In this document: positions 6,055 through 10,023 of the stretch, in pieces
How positions within the stretch are numbered: position 1 is the first letter of the stretch
Layout of the letters: each line of letters begins with the position of its first letter
DNA from: UBA1067 sp050874585
Lineage (GTDB): Bacteria; Verrucomicrobiota; Kiritimatiellia; RFP12; UBA1067
Assembly: GCA_050874585.1 (NCBI GenBank)
Contig: JBNMKZ010000076.1
Span: 1-10,023, forward strand
Direction: 5' to 3'
Length of the DNA: 10,023 nt
Program-made: the position numbers and the translations under genes
Notes under the pieces: model-generated
The model's input: only the letters and a program-made list of their open reading frames with translations
Databases searched by the model: none
What the model was told of the DNA's origin: nothing

Positions 6055-6866
6055 TTTCCCGTGCGATTGACGCGGGTGCGGTCGCCAATGCCTATCTGCT
6101 CTGCGGCGACTTGCGCGGCAGTTGCGAAAAGCTGACGAATCTCATTCTCGGGAAGCTTTTCCCCGAGACGCCCGAGCAAATCGCCCATCGGCGACATCCC
6201 GATGTCATCTACCTTGCGCCGGAAGGGGCGCGTCGCTCGATTCATACGGAATCCATGCGAGAAGGGCTGATTGCCTCGATGTCCGTCACGGCCTTCTCGG
6301 GAGGTTGGAAGGTCGGCATCGTGATTTCGGCCGAGCGCATGGAAACGGCGGCGGCGAACGCCTTCCTGAAGACCCTTGAGGAGCCGCCGCCGCGAACGCT
6401 CTTCCTCTTGCAGACCGACACGCCCGATGCCATTCTCCCGACAATCGTCTCACGCTGTCAGCGCGTCGACCTTCCGCTTTCCGAAGGAGGGCTGACGGGT
6501 GAAGCCTACGAGCGAGTTCTGGAAGTCTTTGAACCGGGGACGCTGGGCGGCGTTCTTGAGAAGGCGCGGGCCGGCAAGCGTCTCGCGGCGATTCTTGCGG
6601 ACTTGAAGGAGTCCGCCACGAAGGGGATGAAGGCGGACGCGGACGAGCGCGAGACGGCACTCGTGGAGGATGTCGCCCTGGTGCGAAAGGCCTTCTACAA
6701 GACCATTCTTTCCATTGTGCGCCGCGATCTGATTGAGGAACGCTTGCCGCGCGATCGGGCCTTTCGCAACATCGAGGCCGTCGAGACCGCCTTTCGGCAG
6801 AGCGAACGCGCACTGAACGACGAGGCCGTGCTCTGCCTCATGATGGATCGGATGACTCTGCCGTGA
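6027..6866 (+). CDS. holB: DNA polymerase III delta' subunit, reduced form
   Basis: This is a clamp-loader subunit that helps load the beta clamp during replication. Diagnostic features are HPDVIYLAPEGA (57-68), the AAANAFLKTLEEPPP stretch (108-122) and the SRC motif at 142-144 (TIVSRCQRV). The place of the P-loop reads LLCGDLRGSCEKL (24-36), so ATP binding is lost, as is usual for delta'. The four-cysteine zinc module normally found between the P-loop and HPD is also missing: that stretch is short and has only Cys33. After residue 150 the sequence is weakly conserved. With 279 aa it is shorter than E. coli HolB (334 aa). Start: ATG 6027 is preferred; an in-frame GTG at 6015 is possible. It overlaps the next gene by 4 bp (GTGA). 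Confidence 0.85.
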   Translation: MEVTAAFHLISRAIDAGAVANAYLLCGDLRGSCEKLTNLILGKLFPETPEQIAHRRHPDVIYLAPEGARRSIHTESMREGLIASMSVTAFSGGWKVGIVISAERMETAAANAFLKTLEEPPPRTLFLLQTDTPDAILPTIVSRCQRVDLPLSEGGLTGEAYERVLEVFEPGTLGGVLEKARAGKRLAAILADLKESATKGMKADADERETALVEDVALVRKAFYKTILSIVRRDLIEERLPRDRAFRNIEAVETAFRQSERALNDEAVLCLMMDRMTLP

Positions 6867-7795
6867 AACTCTCGCTTTCCACGAACTGGTGCAATCGCCG
6901 CCTTGCGTCCGGCGAGGCGATCGTGGATGCCGCGCTGGAGCTTGGCTTTCAGGAACTTGAACTCGGCTACCATACGACACATCTGCAGGTGAAGGGCTTT
7001 AAAGCTCGACTTGACGAGATGCCGGTTGGGAGCGTCCACGCCTTCTGCCCCGTGCCGGTTTCCGCACCGCAGGGCTATCCCGAACTCTATTCGTTGGCGA
7101 GTCTCAACCGCGATGCCCGCGCCTTGGCGCGCATCCATGTGAAGCGGAACATCGAGTTCGCGGCGGAAATGGGGGCGGATACGGTCGTCCTCCATGCCGG
7201 CCGCGTCTCGTTCTCGGGACTTTTCCGCGTCCTTGACTCGTCCGTCCTGCGTCGGGTTCTCGCGGCGAATGCGCACGATGCAAATGCGCGGCCCTATCGG
7301 AAGGTTCTTGAGAAGGCGCGGCTGCTTCGGCAACGGCACGGCTTGCGTCACATGGAGGTCTTTCGGCGTGAACTGGAGGCCCTGATGCCCGTCTTGGAGC
7401 GCACGGGTGTCGTCCTCGCGCTTGAGAATCTGCCGTACTACGAGGGCTTTCCGAACGAAGCCGAGATGCAGTCCCTCCGTGCGGATTTCGACGCGGCACC
7501 GATTCGCGCCTGGTTCGACACGGGACATGATCGCGTGCGGCGGATGCACCACTGGTTCGAGGGACCTTTGCCAACCGCCGAGACGGCGCGGCACTTTGCG
7601 GGCCTTCACCTGAACGATGTCGTGGACTACACCGACGACCATTTGGCGCCCGGGGACGGCAAGGTCGACTTTGCCGCGCTCAGGGGGCTTGCCGAGAATG
7701 TGCGGCATCTCGTCTTCGAGCCTTCCGCTGCCGTCTCGACGGAAGCCCTGATGCGTGGAATCGCCCATATCCGTTCCGTCTGGGGGATGGCGTGA
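6863..7795 (+). CDS. Sugar phosphate isomerase/epimerase-like TIM-barrel protein (AP endonuclease 2 fold)
   Basis: This is a member of the xylose isomerase-like TIM barrel family, whose members usually bind a divalent metal and isomerise or cleave sugar-like compounds. Likely metal or active-site residues are His60 (SVHAFCP), His111 (VLHAGRV), Glu188 (ALENLP), Asp219 and His222 (FDTGHD), His249 (LHLND), then DDHLAPGDGKVDF (258-270), and Glu286 near the end (VFEPSA). The N-terminus MKLSLSTNWCN is a usual first strand for the fold. At 310 aa it is somewhat longer than the typical 250-290, with an insertion at about 115-165 between the LHAG and ALEN strands. Start GTG 6863 gives a 4-bp overlap with holB, and the gene overlaps hydE by 4 bp. 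The substrate cannot be named. Its coupling to HydE is noted under findings. Confidence 0.8.
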   Translation: MKLSLSTNWCNRRLASGEAIVDAALELGFQELELGYHTTHLQVKGFKARLDEMPVGSVHAFCPVPVSAPQGYPELYSLASLNRDARALARIHVKRNIEFAAEMGADTVVLHAGRVSFSGLFRVLDSSVLRRVLAANAHDANARPYRKVLEKARLLRQRHGLRHMEVFRRELEALMPVLERTGVVLALENLPYYEGFPNEAEMQSLRADFDAAPIRAWFDTGHDRVRRMHHWFEGPLPTAETARHFAGLHLNDVVDYTDDHLAPGDGKVDFAALRGLAENVRHLVFEPSAAVSTEALMRGIAHIRSVWGMA

Positions 7796-8898
7796 GCGTG
7801 CCCGACGGCTTGAGGAAACTTGTTGCGCAGGCGCTTGAGCGGCCACGCAACCTGTCCATTGAGGAGCTGTCGCGACTCATTGCGCTCACCGATGAGGATG
7901 CGTGCGCGTTTGTGCGGCAGGCGGCGTATGACCTGAAGTGTCGGGTGTGCGGCAAGACCGTCGCGATGCGCGGCATCATCGAACTTGGAAACATTTGCGC
8001 GAAGGACTGCTTCTACTGCGGTATTCGCAAGTCGAATGCGCGAGTAGCCCGCTATCGGCTGACGGTGGAGGAGGTCGTCCGGCTCGCCCAAATTGACGCG
8101 GAAGCGCAGTATGCTTCACTCGTCCTCCAGGGCGGTGAGATTGAGAGCGAGGCGCAGACGGCTTTCATTGAGGAGTGCCTGCGGCGGATTGAACCGCTTG
8201 ACCTGGGCGTGACGCTCTCGCTGGGGGAGCAGGACGAGTCCGTCTACCGCCGATGGAAGGCGGCGGGTGCGGTGCGCTACCTCCTGCGCATCGAGACATC
8301 GAATCCGCGCCTGTATGCGCGGCTGCATCCGTCCGACCACAGTTGGGAACGCCGCGTGGCGTGCCTTCGCGCCCTGCGGCGGTGCGGCTACCAGGTTGGG
8401 ACGGGCGTGATGTGCGCCCTGCCGGGGCAGACGAACGAGGATTTGGCGCGAGACATTGCGTTCTATGGTGAAATTGACGCGGACATGATTGGTATGGGGC
8501 CGTACATTCCGCACCCCGACACGCCCCTTGGACGCGTGGATGACGGCTGGACGAACGAGAGTCGCCTGCGCCTTGGGCTGAACATGATTGCCGCGACACG
8601 TCTTTATCTGCATGACGTGAACATTGCGGCGACAACGGCCCTTCAGGCGCTTGCGCCGGATGGACGCGAGCGCGGCATTCTGGCTGGGGCGAACGTGATG
8701 ATGCCGAACGTGACGGATGTGAAGTATCGTCGCAATTACCAACTTTACGCCGGCAAACCCTGCCTCGACGAGAACGCCGACCAGTGCCGGCACTGCCTTG
8801 AACGGCGGCTTGCCGCCGTCGGGGAACGGATTGACTACGGGCGGCGCGGCGACAGTGTACACTTTTGGACGCGGCAAGGAAAAGGACGTGAGCCATGA
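7792..8898 (+). CDS. hydE: Radical SAM protein, HydE family ([FeFe]-hydrogenase H-cluster maturation)
   Basis: HydE works with HydF and HydG to build the diiron subcluster of [FeFe]-hydrogenase. The radical SAM motif CX3CX2C is CAKDCFYC (C69, C73, C76), preceded by RGIIELGN. Other HydE-like marks are VLQGGE (111-116), TLSLGEQDE (141-149), RYLLRIETSN (162-171), CALPGQTNEDL (208-218), IGMGPYIPHPDTPLG (233-247), TTALQAL (281-287) and GANVMMPN (299-306). A second cysteine set, C324, C332 and C335 (CX7CX2C), has the spacing of the auxiliary cluster in some HydE proteins. At 368 aa it is close to the roughly 350 aa norm. HydF, HydG and a hydrogenase are not in the window. Related families (PylB, BioB) are less likely given the IPHPDTPLG and MPN stretches. 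Start GTG 7792 overlaps the previous stop; GTG 7798 is an alternative. Confidence 0.88.
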   Translation: MSVPDGLRKLVAQALERPRNLSIEELSRLIALTDEDACAFVRQAAYDLKCRVCGKTVAMRGIIELGNICAKDCFYCGIRKSNARVARYRLTVEEVVRLAQIDAEAQYASLVLQGGEIESEAQTAFIEECLRRIEPLDLGVTLSLGEQDESVYRRWKAAGAVRYLLRIETSNPRLYARLHPSDHSWERRVACLRALRRCGYQVGTGVMCALPGQTNEDLARDIAFYGEIDADMIGMGPYIPHPDTPLGRVDDGWTNESRLRLGLNMIAATRLYLHDVNIAATTALQALAPDGRERGILAGANVMMPNVTDVKYRRNYQLYAGKPCLDENADQCRHCLERRLAAVGERIDYGRRGDSVHFWTRQGKGREP

Positions 8899-9623
8899 AT
8901 CGGATACTTTTCGAATCAGATGAAATCAAGGACGGGCTTGTGACGTTTGGCGGCGTTCGCGCCGAACATGTGCTGACGATTCTTCACGGGGAGGTCGGGC
9001 AGATTCTCAAGACGGGCGAAATCGGAGGACGGATTGGCACGTCAGAAATCCTCGCCATTGAGTCGGGCCGCATTACCGTGCGGACGCACCACGAAACCGA
9101 GAGCCTGAAACCTTGGGTGGATCTCATCCTGGCGCCGCCGCGTCCACGGGTGATGAAGCGTCTTCTGCCGCAACTGGCGACGCTGGGCGTCGGACGCATC
9201 TTCCTGGTCGGGGCGAAGAAAGTCGAAAAGGACTTCTGGGGCGCAACGCTTCTCAAGGAGGCGAATTATCGGCCTCTGTTGATTGACGGACTGATGCAGG
9301 CGGGGACGAGCATCCTCCCGGAACTCGCCGTCGTGCGGAACTTCCGCCGCTGGATGAAAGATGAGATGGATGCCGCCTTTCCGACGCGAAACCGTGTCGT
9401 GGCGCATCCCTATGCGGGCGCGGCACTTTCACCAACGGTTCAACCAATGGACGACCGTCTGCTTCTCGCCGTTGGGCCAGAAGGGGGCTGGACGGACGAG
9501 GAGGTCGAGTTGCTGGAGGCGAGAGGCTTCCGGCGGCAGTCTCTTGGCCCGCGCATCCTGCGCACCGACACGGCACTCATCGCCCTCCTGGCGCGGTTCA
9601 TGGATGTGAACGAACGCCCCTGA
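8895..9623 (+). CDS. rsmE: 16S rRNA (uracil-1498-N3)-methyltransferase
   Basis: This SAM-dependent SPOUT methyltransferase modifies U1498 in the decoding region of 16S rRNA. At 242 aa the length is normal. An N-terminal PUA-like beta domain spans about 1-70. The SPOUT domain follows, with the SAM-binding knot seen in AVGPEGGWTDEE (192-203) and LGPRILRTDTALIALL (217-232). The middle stretch FWGATLLKEANYRPLLIDGLMQAG is a divergent version of the usual helix around the AxEQ motif. The start ATG 8895 overlaps the hydE stop (ATGA) and is preceded by a purine-rich AAGGAAAAGGA (8877-8887). It is the last gene of the operon; no gene follows to the window end. Confidence 0.93.
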   Translation: MNRILFESDEIKDGLVTFGGVRAEHVLTILHGEVGQILKTGEIGGRIGTSEILAIESGRITVRTHHETESLKPWVDLILAPPRPRVMKRLLPQLATLGVGRIFLVGAKKVEKDFWGATLLKEANYRPLLIDGLMQAGTSILPELAVVRNFRRWMKDEMDAAFPTRNRVVAHPYAGAALSPTVQPMDDRLLLAVGPEGGWTDEEVELLEARGFRRQSLGPRILRTDTALIALLARFMDVNERP

Positions 9624-9875
9624 GTGGATAATCTCGCGGCGAAATGTCTTGGGTCGTGAATTGAATCTCAAAACCAACTGAATGCCATGCAGGGCCTTGC
9701 GGGGTAAGGCGATTGTTACGGCCGAGCAAGTTAGGGTGACTTGTGAAAGGGGTGTGTCTTCGCCCCTGTCCGGGAAGACCTCGCGAATCAGCGTCCACGC
9801 GTCGACGGGGAACGCAGGCGCCCCGGCGCGGCGTTCATGAGGGAGCCGGGCTGACAGGCGCAAGAGAAAGGTGGG
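9624..9875. other. Gene-free stretch after rsmE
   Basis: No supportable gene is present. The available frames are low-complexity Arg/Pro/Gly-rich shadows, and the longest plus-strand one runs into the repeat array. Small stems are visible: GCCTTGC/GTAAGGC (9694-9710) and AGGGG/CCCCT (9748-9767). No tRNA, rRNA or clear promoter is seen. GGCTGACAGG (9850-9859) resembles words of array A but in a different arrangement. Confidence 0.6.
9694..9717 (+). terminator. Weak terminator candidate after the rsmE operon
   Basis: GCCTTGC (9694-9700) and GTAAGGC (9704-9710) form a 7-bp stem with one G-U pair and a GGG loop. Only a weakly U-rich GATTGTT follows. It lies about 70 bp after the rsmE stop. It is the best candidate seen, but without a proper T-run it may not function. 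Confidence 0.3.
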
Positions 9876-9967
9876 GGGATGCGCAACCCAAGGGGTCTAG
9901 GTTGCGCAACCTAACGGGTCTGGGATGCGCAACCCGAAGGGTCGAGGTTGCGCAACCTAAAGGGAAA
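9876..9967 (+). repeat. Tandem array B: 23-bp palindromic repeat, four copies alternating two types
   Basis: The hexamer TGCGCA occurs at 9880, 9903, 9926 and 9949, exactly 23 bp apart. Copies 1 and 3 read GGGATGCGCAACCC (near-palindrome with A/A mismatches). Copies 2 and 4 read GGTTGCGCAACC (perfect palindrome). The spacers are purine-rich with a GGGTC-like word, missing in the last copy. The alternation gives a 46-bp higher-order repeat. No unique spacers, hence not CRISPR. Function unknown. Confidence 0.9.
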
Positions 9968-10020
9968 GGACTAAGGTGCTTTCATCAAAGGACTAAGGTG
10001 GTTTGATCAAAGCACCTTAG
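9968..10020. repeat. 22-bp direct repeat pair ending in a long stem-loop
   Basis: Two 22-bp copies begin GGACTAAGGTG at 9968 and 9990 and differ at two positions. The arm at 9971-9989 and the arm at 10002-10020 (TTTGATCAAAGCACCTTAG) are complementary at 18 of 19 positions with a 12-nt loop. An alternative palindrome, 9993-10020, has CTAAGGTG/CACCTTAG arms around TTTGATCAAA. It directly follows array B and ends 3 bases before the window end, so it may continue outside. Confidence 0.85.
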
Positions 10021-10023
10021 TAG

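Noticed and set aside
9624..9875. tRNA or attachment site after rsmE
   Set aside because: No T-arm consensus or cloverleaf found, and no integrase nearby.
9743..10006. Plus-strand open frame of 87 aa at the end
   Set aside because: Low-complexity and repeats with the 23-bp array; no start signal or domain.
9876..10020. CRISPR array
   Set aside because: Contiguous 22-23-bp units without unique spacers and no cas gene.

Overview
This is a GC-rich bacterial window that is almost entirely coding on the plus strand between about 777 and 9623. It is flanked by two gene-free, repeat-rich stretches at 1-776 and 9624-10023. The gene set is housekeeping: MurA, alanyl-tRNA synthetase, thymidylate kinase, the clamp-loader delta' subunit and the 16S rRNA methyltransferase RsmE. 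It also holds a radical-SAM HydE-type [FeFe]-hydrogenase maturase, which points to an anaerobe with hydrogen metabolism. The short (about 600 aa) alanyl-tRNA synthetase with a cysteine-rich insert, the Asp-type MurA and the repeat-laden intergenic regions suggest an uncultured anaerobe, perhaps of the PVC group (Kiritimatiellota or Lentisphaerota-like). That taxonomic guess is an inference of low to moderate confidence.

Layout. (i) 1-316: an extended -10 promoter, a GC-rich segment that folds into a string of hairpins, and a very strong intrinsic terminator. No convincing protein lies here, so it is best read as a structured non-coding RNA of about 290 nt whose family I cannot name. (ii) 335-770: a 22-bp tandem repeat array followed by many small inverted repeats, with no gene. 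(iii) 768-3574, operon 1: a promoter whose -10 box touches the start codon (apparently a leaderless message), then an OppD/DppD-type ABC ATPase, a TrkA/KtrA-type K+ channel regulator and MurA, ending in an intrinsic terminator. (iv) 3574-9623, operon 2: a second extended -10 promoter, then alaS, tmk, holB, a sugar phosphate isomerase/epimerase-like TIM barrel, hydE-like and rsmE. All junctions are 4-bp overlaps, one longer overlap, or a gap of a few bases, which implies translational coupling. (v) 9624-10023: a gene-free tail with a weak terminator candidate, then a 23-bp palindromic tandem array that alternates two versions, and finally a 22-bp repeat pair ending in a 19-bp-arm stem-loop.

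How it works together. Operon 1 joins nutrient uptake ATPase, K+ control and the first committed step of peptidoglycan synthesis. Operon 2 joins translation (alaS, rsmE), dTTP supply (tmk) and replication (holB), with two metabolic genes (TIM barrel and HydE) inserted by tight coupling. The three promoters share a TGGTANAATAT core without an obvious -35 box. The points most worth a second look are the unnamed structured RNA, the two array-plus-hairpin elements flanking the genes, the leaderless start, the Cys-to-Asp change in MurA, which predicts fosfomycin insensitivity, and an orphan HydE coupled to a TIM-barrel enzyme.
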